A stretch of 64,000 nt of DNA from Clarkia xantiana subsp. parviflora (taxonomy: Eukaryota > Streptophyta > Magnoliopsida > Myrtales > Onagraceae): positions 40,271,105 to 40,335,104 of the forward strand of contig JAPTYO010000004.1 of NCBI GenBank assembly GCA_036873135.1, in the 5' to 3' direction. The translations under genes and the position numbers were made by a program. Below are positions 1 through 11,490 of the stretch, piece after piece. Position 1 is the stretch's first letter; every line of letters begins with the position of its first letter. The notes beneath the pieces were generated by a model. It searched no databases. It saw only the letters and a program-made list of their open reading frames with translations, and was not told the DNA's origin.

Positions 1-400
1 GCATGATGTAAACATAGAAAATGATGCAACCATTCAATTCATACTTAGATTCTAAAAATAATCACATAACAACCATGAGTTAGCATCATGCACATATAAG
101 AATAATAACATGCGTAATGATCTATGAAGCGCGTCATGCATCACTAGGGAGCATGTATGTAAAACAAGCATAAGAGATGTGTAAGTATGCTCATACATGA
201 TACTAAGGACTTGTGTGAAAATAGATATTAGTTTAGTCCTTAGCACATGGTGTAGGCACTATTAATGAGAATTAGGAGAGAGAATACCCATTATCTTACA
301 TCCTTTGTAGATAAATCCTCAAGAAGCTCTCCATTCTTGATGAAGAGGGAATTCATGGAGGTGTGAATTTGGAGTAGTCACATCATATTTGACATCAATC
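1..400. other. No gene seen; left edge of element A or its flank
   Basis: AT-rich sequence with no sustained reading frame and no recognisable LTR end. It lies upstream of the plus-strand ORF of element A and could be that ORF's promoter/leader or a different flanking sequence; the window edge prevents deciding. Confidence 0.3.
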
Positions 401-1578
401 AAGATCGAACCCCGGCATGGAGGAGGTCAAGGCGTCGCATGAGGTTGCGCAGCGGCGCATGAGGTTACGACGGCGGCGCGTGAGTTTTCGGGTGAGAGCG
501 AGTAGCAATTCGAACTTGCTTCGTACAATGTTTTCGAGGGACCGGCCCGAGGAGGAGCGTTCTTCCCGCCGAGGTGTGCATTGTTTACTCTGACATACTT
601 CTTATACTTAGTATATTTTTCTGATGTCTTCTTTGTTTCATGTTGTTCTTATTGTAGCGTTGCCACGTATTAAGCGTGATGACTTGATCCTTTCTGACGG
701 GATTGATCTTTCTAGAGAAAACTGGTCACCTTTCTCCACTGGTAGTCTTCATTTTCCGAAGGACTCCAAACATAGCACTCCAAGAGTTGGTGTGCGGGTT
801 CTTCAAAGATGTGTTCCTCCTGGTGATCATGATGTCAAACCGTCTACCGATGAGGAGGCACATGCATACGTTGAGAGCGGCTTAGCTGAATTTGCACCGG
901 TAGATCTTGTTCTAACTTTTTTGCCTTCCTACTGTACGTGTATGCTTTGTTGTTGTTGTTGATCATGATCGTCTTGTTCGTTGTACTTAGGCTATTTCAA
1001 GGATGATGAAGTCTTCCTTTGTGTTGGAGCTTGTGAGCGAGAGGAGGGCTGCTATCAAAAAGAGCAATACAGTTTCTCGCGAGCTTGCACAGTCCGAGGA
1101 GGAAGTGCATAATTTGAACTCCAAGGTTGCTGATATTGATACGTGCATTGCTACTCGTCGCATCCATGTTGAACAACTTGAGGCTGAGATTGCTGCTATC
1201 AAGCAGAAAATTGCGGAGAACAACAGTGTTCATGATGTCGCGCTTGCTTCTGTTCGTGATGAGGCACATAGAGCGGGTGCTGAGAAGGGACTTGCTGAAT
1301 ATCTTAGTACCCCTGCTTATTCTGCTGTCGTTCTTGCCACTGCTAAAGCGGATCTTGCACCTTTGGTTGATGAGTTTTCCAAACATTATATTGGCAGAGT
1401 ATACGCACTTTCCCCCGGATTTCCGTTCGACAAGTTAGGTCCTTATTCTTCTTTTGCTATTAACCATGTTGCGGATTTGCAACGTAAGGCAGCTGAAGCG
1501 GCTTCTATTGCTTTGATCTTTCAATATGATAATGTTGATGTAGAACTTGGTGTTGATTTCCTGGACATGTTGTCTTAG
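400..1578 (+). pseudogene. Opposite-strand ORF of element A (coiled-coil retroelement protein, 5' part missing)
   Basis: Spliced frame homologous to the ORF at 28979-31446. Readable exons: one ending at 573, one 658-899 and one 991-1578 (TAG stop), with GT/AG introns 574-657 and 900-990 at the same positions as in element B. The second exon aligns with B's segment after its LPALSRKD motif; the last exon encodes a heptad-like helical region (about 1003-1300), then a conserved block with LSPGFPFDKLGPY that recurs in C as LAPGFPFDRLGPY. The splicing frame is intact over these three exons; the 5' part cannot be followed left of about 400. It is encoded opposite to gag. Function is unknown; such ORFs are a known accessory of plant Tat-type gypsy elements. 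Confidence 0.65.
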
Positions 1579-2744
1579 TCCTTTGGAGATGATGATATGT
1601 TTGAGGCTTTTGTCCAAACCTTTATTTGTGTGTTTGCTTGTATGGTACTTCGTCCTTTGGACCTGTTTTTCAATAATAATAATCATGTGATAACTTGTTA
1701 GTAATGTTTCATACCTTGAGTTATCTATGTTGTCTGTATGTTTTGGTCTTGTAAGATAGGATAGATATCCTTAGATGATGAACATGATGTCTGTAGTTGC
1801 GACTGTACGTTGCACATTGTTGAGTGTTATGAGCGCCCCTCTTGGTTAGATTCCAAGGCATGGCAAGATGCGTACACTAGGTACTCGTAGCGTTGTAAGT
1901 AGTAATATACTCGGCGCGGGCACTTGGCACTCGGCACTGGCACTTGACATGTAGCGGTGTCGTCTTGACAAAGCAAGACTTAAGTTTATACCGTCTCTTA
2001 GTTCCACTCTATGGCGACGTTGTTGCAAGATACTTCTTGCTTATTTTGCTGTTTTTTCGTTAAATGCTAAAGAGCAAGATAACGTTATACACGACTCGAC
2101 TTGTAAGTTTGATGAGTTTTGTACGAGGTTTGCTATAAAAAGCGTATAACATGAAGCCATCCTTTCTCAGGCCTAAGTCTTCATGGTGTATGTACCCTTA
2201 AGAGAGTATGCATACTTTTATTGTGTGGGGTTCTCGTCTATTAAGAGGATTTCCGCCACGGTGGGGTGATAAGTCGCATAATGCATTTGCCGCATCCTGT
2301 TTTTATTCAGGGAATGGCTATGAACATGAGGATTTGCCCGGAGGATTTCACAACATGTCATTTTTTAGAAGTAAACATGGGGTTTGCCCTCTTGAAAAGG
2401 ATGTCGCAACATGTTACTTTTGATAGATGTGAACATGGGTATTGTCCTTACGAGGAGGATATTGCACCATGTCACTTTTTAGAATAGCTTTTGGTTTTCT
2501 TCCAAGGCATTGTATGTTGTTTTGTTTCTTGATGTTAGTCCATAGTATAATGCATAATGTAGAGATGTACCTACGAAAGTAGATTGACCATCATTAGATA
2601 CTTGTTGTGTTTACAATAGTTTTGCAGGAAGGCGTCTATTGACTGCTTCTTCCGAAATACTTCTAATTACAAAAGCATGATATGCACTTATATTCCTAAA
2701 GGTGCACTGAAAAAGATAGATTAGAAGTGGAAAGTCTATCTCCC
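1579..2744. other. Non-coding spacer of element A between gag2 and opposite-strand ORF
   Basis: No gene. Contains imperfect direct repeats (about 2290-2490) in which segments with 'gaacatg..g.tttgcc' and 'acatgtcactttttagaa' recur at roughly 55-60 bp. A related, inverted sequence lies at about 55320-55450 in element C, so this is element sequence and not host DNA. Confidence 0.5.
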
Positions 2745-5700
2745 TCAAATGTATCTTGGCGGCTGACGGGCGCTGTTGTTTGCAACATAGCTTCCCAAAG
2801 CTCCATGTGCAATGAATTCTTCGATCTCCATCCTCAGAGTCAAACAGTCATTAATATTGTGCCCCCAAGTTTGGTGATATCGGCACCAATCTTCAATATC
2901 CCTGACTAAGAAGGCGGTCTCCGGCTCAAGTGGTCTTGGAAGCTTGTTTTCCAGAAGCTTGACGTATATCTCTTCCACCTCCGTGTTTAAGGGAGTGAAG
3001 ATGTTAGCGTACTCCATACTTGAGCCTTCTGATTTCCTTGAAGTTTGTGCTTCCATACTTGCGTTGATAGGTCTGCCCCATCTCAATTCATGTTCACAAG
3101 AGATCGCAGTCTCCATCTTGTCTTTTAGGCATGCCATTGTCTTGGTTGTACGCCATCCAAATACCCTTCCGAATAGTAAAAATGTTGGCGCATTCATGTT
3201 CAAGTAAAATGCGTTGATGGCGTCCTTCTTGATTGCTCTTAGTGCAGTTGCATTTTGAGCGAACCTCCGGAAGTAGGTCATGATGGATTCTCCTTCTTCT
3301 TGTTTAACATCTAGCACCCTCCGCTTAGGCGAACAAAGTATCCTGTCAAGCTCAGACTTTGGCAATAACTTTACCTTCTTCTTCTTGTCATCATCGTTTG
3401 AGGCGAACAGCTTTCTTTTCGCACCAACTTCAATCATGGCAACTTATACTTGTTTCATTTTCATCAGGGCATTGACGTAGCAATTTCGTGCAGCTGTCTG
3501 ATGACCTAGCACCTCTCCGATTCCATGAGGAGTTAGGAACTTCATTTTCTGATGAGATGTAGATGGCACAATGTCATGTGGGTTGATCGTTGTTCTTCCT
3601 AGGATGCCATTCTATGCCCCCATGTCATTTACCACTACAAATGTGATGTTTATACGCAGTGCCTTCCAACCTTCTCCAAGGATAACTGGAAGTGTGATCA
3701 TGCCTAATGGATAGGTTGCAGCTCCTGCGAAGCTAACCAGCGGAAATGTGCTTGGTGAGTGATCGGCCTCCGTTTTTCCCATCTTCTTGAGAACTTCTAT
3801 ATGCACTAAATCCGCAGCACTCCCACCGTCTACCAATATCCTTTGTACGTCATATCCATTGATGTCCATTTTTATGACCAAAGCATCATCGTGGGGATAC
3901 ACTATGTGTTTCTTGTCGGCATTTGAGAACGGTATGACTACGTCCTCCTTCTCTGGTTGTCGCCTCTTCCCGTACTTGGGTAGAACTTGTAGCTGCGAGG
4001 CATAGACATCTCGGGCATTAGAAATGCTCCCTCCTGCCGCTGGCCCACCATGGATTACGTTGATGACACCACGCTTTGGCGGTGGTGGGTTCTCATTCAC
4101 TTTCTCCTTTCCCTTGTTCCCCTTTCCGGATGGATCTGCAAGGTTCTTCTTTTGGCGCTTGTCGCCTTGATCCACATATTGCTTGAGCTCTCCTTTAAGG
4201 ATGAAGTTGTTTATACGAAATCGTAAGCTGACACAGCTGTTCGTTTCATGGCCGTAGACTTCATGGTTTTCACACAATTTATCTTCCTGCTTTCCCAGTG
4301 GCCCTTTTCGGAAGTTTGCTGGCTCCCTCCACATGTTATCTTCCTTCATCTTCTTCAAGATTACGGAAAGTGGTGCATTCAAAGGAACGCATTCTGCCAA
4401 GTTCACTTCTTTTGGTCTTTGGAATTCTGGCTGATATATCCTCTTATGGGGATGGAATTTCCTTGCTTGTTGCAGGCCTTGTTGGGGTTTTTCTTGCTTC
4501 TCCTTAGCGCGAGCTGCACTAACTTTCGCCTTATGTTGTTCTCTGAATCTGTCCAGATCCATGAATTCTTTTACCCTTGCCGCCAATTCTTCAAGTGTCT
4601 CAGCTGGGCGCTTTGACATCTTTTCAGCCAGGGCATATCCTCTTCGGCCTAAATTTGCAATGAAGGCGCACACGATTTCTCCTTCGGTGATGTTTCCCTG
4701 AATTTCTGAGATGTTTTGGTTGAAACGGATGTAATAATCTGCTAACGACTCGTCGTTTTGCTGTGTCACCTCATTCAACGCATTTGGCACTTTAAGGAGT
4801 GTGCGCTCTCCCATGTATCTTTGAATGAATTTTGCCTTTAGGTATGCCCATGACGTAACGCTTCCACATGGTAGCGAAAAGAACCAATGTGCGGTAGTTC
4901 CAACGAGAGTATTAGCATATGTCATGGCAACATGATGCGGGTTGTCAGTTCGTCCCAGCAGAGAAGCTTCATGTTGTTGCACATGCTCGATTGGATCTCC
5001 TTTTCCTCTATATTTTCCTCCACCGATTCTGTACAGGGCATCTGGAACATGACTGTGTACTAGTTCAGCAGAGAATGGATGTGATACATTCTATTCAAGG
5101 GCATGCATTCCCTTCATCTTCGACTGCTTCATCTTTCTCTCAATCATTTCTTCTAAGGCCTTAGCCGTAAGTCCCGTGATTGGGATGTCATTGTCGTATG
5201 CGGGCTTCCTCCACCCATCATTGCATGTGTCAGCATGGCTTGCTGTCTTAAAGCTATCCTCCTTGTGTAGGCGTTGTGAATTGCTCACAGGAGGTTGCTT
5301 CCATCTTACTCCTTGTTGTTGCTTCATGCCAACACTTGTGGTGCATGAACGTGCTGGCTCCTGCCTGGCCTGTCGGTAGGTATCTTCAGAGTCTCCTACT
5401 CCCTCTAGATGTTGCGGCTTTTGCTGGTTGGCATCATGTAACGCCTCCCTAGCTGGTGCAGCTTGTTCGTTAGCATGCGGGGGTGGTGGTGGAGGTGCAG
5501 CATATCCTTGACTCCTTAAGATATCCCTGAGAGAAAGGAGTTCTTCAAGTGCCACCATCATCGCCGGTGTGACTGGAGGCATGTTGGTTGCATTCCTTGG
5601 TTGTTGCTGTGCTTCCTCAGCTGGTATCCCCGATGGGAATTCCTGATTCATCCTTGTCCTTTGCTCTTGCGCAGGCGCATTGTTTTGATCTTCTGACCCA

Positions 5701-5884
5701 TATTGTGCAGGAGGGGCATTTGTGAATGGCATGGATGAAGTCGTAGATTCTGCCTCCGGAATATGAGAAAGTCCTGGTTGGCTTCTCGTTGGTTTCACCT
5801 TGCTTGCACCCGCTTTGGTCGTCTTTCTGTCATGGCTTGTAGTACGGCACGGCTTTTTGTTCGAATCACTCAGACGGCGCCAAA
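2745..5884 (-). pseudogene. gag1 - protease - gag2 polyprotein of element A, three in-frame stops
   Basis: A single frame stays open from inside the LTR (6044) to TGA 2745-2747 apart from TAG at 5091-5093, TAG at 3612-3614 and TAA near 3447. In order: a Pro/Gln-rich N-terminus; a Retrotrans_gag domain (about 5090-4530) with HWFFSLP and YIRFNQNISEIQG; a CX2HX4HX4C knuckle (CENHEVYGHETNSC, about 4231-4272); a retropepsin-like domain with ILVDGGSAADL (about 3810-3842); the usual inter-domain stretch NGILGRTTINPH; then, where RT would begin, a second gag-like segment (EEGESIMTYFRRF) with a second knuckle (CRYHQTWGHNINDC, about 2847-2888). The start codon is uncertain because the frame is open through the PBS. 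The first stop interrupts HALE-x-SHPF, which reads through in element C. Confidence 0.8.
5871..5884 (-). other. Primer binding site of element A (tRNA-Asp type)
   Basis: Directly after the LTR end (..ACA) the minus strand reads TTTGGCGCCGTCTG. The TGGCGCCGT core is complementary to the 3' end of plant tRNA-Asp (..ACGGCGCCA); complementarity stops after about 9 nt. Elements C and D have the same site, B a damaged version. Confidence 0.7.
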
Positions 5885-6552
5885 TGTTAAGTCTGCTTCC
5901 ACTTGAGTAGCTTCGGGCTTCTTTTCCACGAACGAGCTCCGGATGTGTGTTCAGAGACGGGTACGCCGCGATCCCTGAAACACGATCCTCGAACTTGGTC
6001 TTCAACTTCCTCGAACTTAGTCTCGAAATCCGGATCCTGCACAAGGGGCAGTAACCAGCGTGGGAGAGGGGGGGATGCTGGTTGGGCCCTCTTCGACGCT
6101 CAAGTCAAAATCTTCTAGAGAGAGAAAGCCTTTTAGAGAGAAGTCGGAGCATCCAATGTCCAAAATGAGTGAGTTGTCCAAAATGGGAGACCTAGACCCC
6201 TATTTATAGGGAACCTAAGGATCATGCACAGTTTGAACGGCTTGATGTCGGTATGAGGGAAAACGTATACCGTCATCAAGGTGGACTATGCGTACACTGA
6301 CTTCTCGCACTTGGAAAAATAACCGGGATAAGCGCACGGAGAACGTCAGTATTCCGGACCTACCCGGATTGTCTAGCAATCCGGGCCTCCGGATTGCCTT
6401 AGGGCAATCCGGAAGTCCTCCGGTCCGGGTACTGCGCGTATTCCGGACCGTTTTAGACTTGGGTGTCCGCGAAAAAATTCTTTTACGGGTTTTAGAGTAT
6501 TTTGCGAGGCCCGAAATGTAAATACAAACCCGAATTGGACAGATATCTAACA
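5885..6552 (-). repeat. LTR of element A
   Basis: Minus-strand TGTTAG...TTAACA, 668 bp, abutting the PBS. A TATAAATAG box on the minus strand lies at 6200-6208. The U3 part (about 6340-6440) is GC-rich with nested inverted repeats built on CCGGATTG/CAATCCGG. Both ends align with the LTR of element C (50553-51533). The matching 3' LTR is not in the window. Confidence 0.7.
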
Positions 6553-7177
6553 ACCTTGATGAACTCTGTTCGTCATAAATCCACATTCTGGGCCAGTTGA
6601 TAATCTGTGATAGCATGATTGACATGTCCCATTCTTGTTGACCCAAAAGGTTCAGGTATGCTATCAACACTTGCTTCATACTACGCGTGCCATGTACGAC
6701 CACGGGGTCACAGCTCGGTTGTGCTAGGAAAAGAATCCTCGTGATTTGGCGGGCGCAAACTTCTTCACCTCGAGCGTGTGATTGATCCCGGGAGCCTTAT
6801 GAAGAGGCACCCAAAATATCCTCATGGACTCAGAACTCATACCTTAGGTCAGGCCCAATGCTCGCTTCCCGGCGTAAGAGCGTAGTGCTGAACAAAAAGG
6901 CCTAGTGACCACCACGTCTTTGGAAAGCAGTTGGGATTGACTAAGGGTATGAGCGATGGGGATGGTCAAGTTCACCTGTAATTCACCGATTCTTGTATTC
7001 ACTAGTTGGCCACCAGCCGGATATTAGTAGAAGGTTGTGAATACTTGTACGGATGCCTTGGAGAAGTGCTCCTATGTGGAAACTAGGCAAATGGAGAATT
7101 ATCAGTTGACCTAGGATACAGCACTGTACAATATGTATAAATGTTGTTTATAACAGGTTGATTGGAGAACAGGGAAT
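6553..7177. other. Unassigned sequence between element A and TRIM-like LTR
   Basis: No coding frame supported and no homology recognised to other parts of the window. May be internal sequence of the retroelement whose LTR follows at 7366. Confidence 0.25.
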
Positions 7178-7365
7178 CAACGTTCCGCGGGCGCTACAAC
7201 ACTCCTAACAAATGAGTAGCACGATGCCCGTCGTATCCGCCGGTCGCACGGCAAACCTCGTATGAACTATTCGGAAGCACGGAGCAGATCAAATGGGAGA
7301 AATGTTGATGCGGATTTGGAAAACAATACATTAACAGGTACCCTCCCATTCCGGCGAGTGGGAGC
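7178..7365 (+). repeat. 3' internal tail of TRIM-like element with polypurine tract
   Basis: About 190 bp upstream of the LTR at 7366. It begins AATCAACGTTCCGCGGGC and ends in the purine-rich CGAGTGGGAGC directly before the LTR. Matching segments lie at 45199-45377 (between two LTRs) and 44460-44610. Confidence 0.55.
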
Positions 7366-7964
7366 TATAAGCATATGGTGATGGGCGTCGTAATTGGTAG
7401 CCCATAATATGTATAGTTTACCTAATGAACTTGGGTAAATGTCACATTAGGGTAATTGGGCTAGACCCAAATCCCAATTGACATGGGAGGCCCAAAATTG
7501 GGCCTCCCCAATACATAGGCCGGCCGAAATAATTAGGTGGGGTGAAGTGGACTTTTGTCCACTTTACTCCTCCTATAAATAAGAGGTGTTAGGGAATCTT
7601 TTAGGGTTAATCACAATTCCCTCAAAGAGTATTTTAGAGAGAAAACCCTCCTCACACACCTCACTAGTTCGGTCAAACCATACATACACCAAGGGTGTGC
7701 CAAATTGCTTTCGAGCAACTCTCCGAAGATCCGTCCCCGTGTCAAGAATTGATATGAGGCTTTGCTGTGGAACTAACACCACGTAGGGCTTCTTTCACAA
7801 GAACCTCTACAGGTTCCGTCCGGTGGATCGAGAACTCTCTCATACAAAGGATCTTGGACTACGGTAACTGTTTAGGTATGTGTAACTCTTCCACTGCGTA
7901 ATTTCGATTAAATGCACGTACCAATTTTTGTGTTTTCGTAGTGATTACTCCCCGTAATCTAACA
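7366..7964 (+). repeat. LTR of TRIM-like family, copy i
   Basis: 599 bp ending ..CTAACA; the first bases are TATAAGC where the related copy at 50032 has TGTAAGC. TATAAATAA box at 7574-7582. Contains the family hairpin at 7485-7508 (11-bp arms GGGAGGCCCAA and its complement, 2-nt centre). Homologous LTRs: 44611-45198, 45378-46068, 47168-47767 and 50032-50552. Confidence 0.65.
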
Positions 7965-7984
7965 GAGGTATGGGTATTAATCTA

Positions 7985-8770
7985 CGTTGACCTTTTTTCA
8001 ACATAGATGAAACATTGGAACATATATTGTTTGGGTGCTCTTGGACAATACCTGTATGGTTCGCAACTCTTAATATTTGTAATCCTAAAACTTCTTCGAT
8101 GACCAGGAAGGAGTGTCTTTGCCAATTTTATGTTGATATGGGTCTACGAAGAAATACATGGAAAGTAGGTGGTCCTTCGTGGGGGTAATGTCTTGGTCAT
8201 TATGGAAAGAGCGTTGACAGGTCATCTACAAGAAGGAACAACTGAATCTGATTCTCACATTCACTAAGACGCAACAATCCCAAAATGAGTTTTGGTTGCA
8301 CAGGCCACAACCACAAGTAGTCGAACCCAATCGGCCAGTCAACGAATCTTCTTTAGTGTGGTGTCCACCCTGGGGGGTGAGAGAATCAAGATCAACTGTG
8401 ACGTGTCATGGGATGTGCGACCAAGAACAGGGGGCATGTGTCTCATCGCTTGAGATGAACGCGGTCTAGTAAAGGGAGGAGGGGGTATAAACTGTCTCTC
8501 AACACGACAAGGACTAGAAGATTTTGCGATACATGAGGCCACCCGGATAGCTTTACAAGAAGGTTTAAGATGCATAATTATAGGAGGCCAATGAGGCTTT
8601 TTCTCAAGTGGATCGTGCATGCGATTGGCACATTAAATTTTTTGTGGAGATGATTTGTAAGATGAGAGTCAACATACTGGATGCGCATTGAGTTTTTGAA
8701 CTCTTGCTGTTTTGCAAATGGATCGAGTCTCTTGTATTTCGACTTAAATCTTTATCCGATCTGAATATGA
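7985..8770 (+). pseudogene. LINE (non-LTR retrotransposon) 3' fragment, reverse transcriptase C-terminus and RNase H
   Basis: Degenerate plus-strand coding remnant in several frames. First ETLEHILFGCSWTIPVW, typical of the zinc-binding C-terminus (zf-RVT) of plant L1-type elements; then SWSLWKER, WCPPWG and IHEATRIALQEGLRCIIIGG, resembling the plant RVT_3 RNase H domain. At least three frame changes and several stops. The 5' part is missing, as usual for truncated LINEs. No poly(A) tail is clear; the copia-type element at 8816 begins soon after. Confidence 0.6.
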
Positions 8771-8815
8771 TATTACATTTGGAAAAAGAATTAAAATTAT
8801 AATATACATTGTTTT

Positions 8816-8999
8816 TGTTACGGAAGTAGAGAGGTAATAGAAGAGGGAACTTAAGGATGTCTTATTATCACACATAAGGAGCCCTTATATAGGGATTACA
8901 TATACTTGTGGAGGAAGTAAATTTAATACTAGGAAAGTTTAAACAAGGAAGATGGTATATACACGTAATATTGAACATCCACTAAATATATTCATAACA
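8816..8999 (-). repeat. 3' LTR of copia-type element (left)
   Basis: 184 bp, TGTTACGG..CATAACA on plus; about 98% identical to 14532-14715. A TATATA-containing segment (CTTATATAGGG) lies near 8894. Confidence 0.8.
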
Positions 9000-9012
9000 C
9001 TCACTCTTTGAT
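9000..9012 (-). other. Polypurine tract of copia-type element
   Basis: Minus strand reads CATCAAAGAGTGAG immediately before the LTR's TGTTATG. Its position adjoining the 3' LTR fixes the element's orientation. Confidence 0.55.
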
Positions 9013-9098
9013 GTTCATAAGGGAATTGTGCCTCGTTAAAACCTTACTAGAAAAAACCCATTGGGATAAAAATCTAGTGAATGAAAAAGAGTACACAA

Positions 9099-9389
9099 TT
9101 ATGGATCCCTTTTTGTAAGCTGCATCGTTAAAAACCTTACCAGGAAAACCCGATGGGATAAAACTTTGGTTAAGGGAAAAAGAGTGCAGCGGTGTAGATT
9201 CTCCCCCTGAAGTTGACATCGCGTAATTTCATTAAGTCGATGCAATCCAATCATGTTCGCCAATATTCCAGATGTTACAGTCGATAAAGCCTCCTTGAAA
9301 AGATCCGCTAGATAGTCATATGAACAAATTCGTTGGATGAAGAATAACTTGAGGCGAATGTGTTTTGTATGTCTCCTTTGATATAACAA
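9099..9389 (-). pseudogene. Copia pol C-terminal remnant (RNase H tail)
   Basis: Minus-strand frame containing HIRLKLFFIQ and YDYLADLFKEALS, resembling the conserved end of plant copia polyproteins (HI..HFI...V..G.....Y....QLADIFTK.L). Compare EQLADLLTKAL in the intact copia frame at 62580-63995. Only this tail is readable; upstream pol is too decayed to assign. Confidence 0.5.
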
Positions 9390-11490
9390 TCTTCAACTCG
9401 AGCTATATAACCTGCATTATCTTCATATATATATACAATATAATGCTACATTTAAAAATTGTGCGCTTCCATGTTATAACTTACATTTGTGTAGCAAATT
9501 AATTTAGGTCTTGATTCATCATGATATTAAACTCATGGAATTCTTACAATCATTAAGGTACTCAATAAATGTGTTTATCTATGCAAAATAGCTTCAAGAC
9601 ATTTTTTTTATAGGACAAGATTATTTTTAATCTCTTAAGTACTCGATCTTCAGGCCGAGCCAAACCTTTGTCCTTTCAATATATTTTGTCTGAATTTAAC
9701 ATCATCAATAAATTGATTGTATTTACAAACTCTTCACGAGTTTCAATATCTTTAAATTCTCCCCCTCACGCGATGCCCCTTTCGGCTATAGCGTGATCAA
9801 TTCAACTTATCAAAATATCAGTTTTCTTGATTCGCATAATATCATCTAATATATCTTAGCTCAAATGAGCTATACATTGTGGAGAATATAACATAATCTG
9901 CATGTATTATTTTAAATGGTACAATATATTTATTATCCAACATTCTTGGAAAAAATTTCATGCTAGCATTTTCAATCCTTCTTGGATTTTCACTTTAATT
10001 TTGTTATCAAATTAGCCACCCAAAAAGGCTATAAATAATTCATATGTGAGACACATTTAAAATTTTTTATGTACTGCCAATGTAATAATTTATTTGAAGG
10101 TGATTTTTCCACTAAATGATCCATATAATAAATGCCAGGATTTTGCATATAACATTTGTACCACAGGTTGTGCGTATATATCTTACGACACAATTTATTT
10201 ATGCGGGAAATAATTTGTATCCACTGGCTTCCACCTTATGCATTTTTCATGTTAATACTTGCGTCTTTTCAAACTTTGGCCAATCATAATACTTGTTTAA
10301 CATATTGAGCTCAAGATCCTCGACTCCTCGTCTTGTTTTATGATTTCACTCATGAATAATATTCAAAACTGTTGTCGACAACTTTATATTTTACGGTTCC
10401 ATCACTTCCCGTTAATGACATAATTCATTGAGATTTCATTATCACTTTCAGGTACCTGAATCACTTATGGGGTTTCATATTTAGTTATGTCTTTACTTCT
10501 TTTGGGAAATCACCTCCATAATAAGACCATATTTATCTTGCTCCATTCTTTTATTAAAAAAATTCTTTGGAACCAATATCGCACGCTTCAGACGAGAGTT
10601 ATTTTTCATTATAACCTGTCCAATCAGGACATTTCAAAATTGGAGCATTTGCAGTTGTTACTTGACTTATGACTTTCTGGGTCTCATAAAGTCACTTATT
10701 GGCAGTATTTGAAAGTACTTTTCTCTTTGAACTTCAGGTTCATATTCTCATTGTGTGAGGATCTAAATGAGATAATAACAATTTTTTTTTTCAGTCAATC
10801 TCTTTTCTGCCAGTTGCTTCTTTTCTCCCCCTAATGATGGGAAAAGTTGTTCAACAATGACAATCAACACTCTTGTTTTAAATATATATATATCAGTCAT
10901 TGTGCTCAAATAATTGATTTATAGACAAAATATTTTTCCCAACATTCCAGACCCATGTTTGTACGTTGCGGTGGAGTAATTCAAACATATATCGCACACC
11001 ATAATATTAATATATGGAAAATTTGTCTCTTCACCAAAAATTGGTTGTAATGGGGAGAACTGTGATTTAACATTGGCTTGATGCACAATTATATTGCTGC
11101 TTTCATAATAGCATGCATTTGTACTCAGTTTGCTCTAATTGGTAGCAGTTTAGCTATGTAATTGGAGGATCTTTGTAACTTTCATGCTAAACTGCAAATC
11201 TAGACATGTAGTTGTCTGAATCTTGTAGTAAATATCAACTTTCAATATCATCATCATTCTTTATTACATAATCTGGAAATTTTGCTATTGCAAATTCGTG
11301 ATAATTAATGCACATGCGACCATATTGTAGATGCATCTTTCAAAATAATATATCGATCCACATGGCAGGTGAACGGGTCCATATTCACCTTTTATTATTT
11401 CCATAAATAATGGAGTTTTATCCCGAACTTAGTTGATGATGATCACATAATGAATTTTCCTTTGAGAGCAATTATCATAATGATTTATGG
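9390..11490. other. Decayed internal region of copia-type element
   Basis: Very AT-rich and full of stops on both strands, with no domain recognised with confidence. By position it should be former integrase/RT sequence. Confidence 0.35.

Larger units (their letters stand above)
1..6552 (-). mobile_element. Ty3/gypsy element A (partial; 5' LTR at right)
   Basis: Minus-strand LTR retrotransposon. In element sense: LTR 6552-5885, primer binding site 5884-5871, gag-protease-second gag (to 2745), non-coding spacer, then an opposite-strand ORF (400-1578). The 3' LTR is not in the window. The order matches element C (50553-57108) in opposite orientation, including spacer segments: about 1960-2030 here corresponds, inverted, to about 56095-56165 in C. 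No reverse transcriptase or integrase sequence was found between gag2 and the opposite-strand ORF. Confidence 0.75.

Noticed and set aside
624..962. A separate host gene
   Set aside because: It aligns with an exon of the opposite-strand ORF of element B and is followed by the same intron; it is retroelement sequence.
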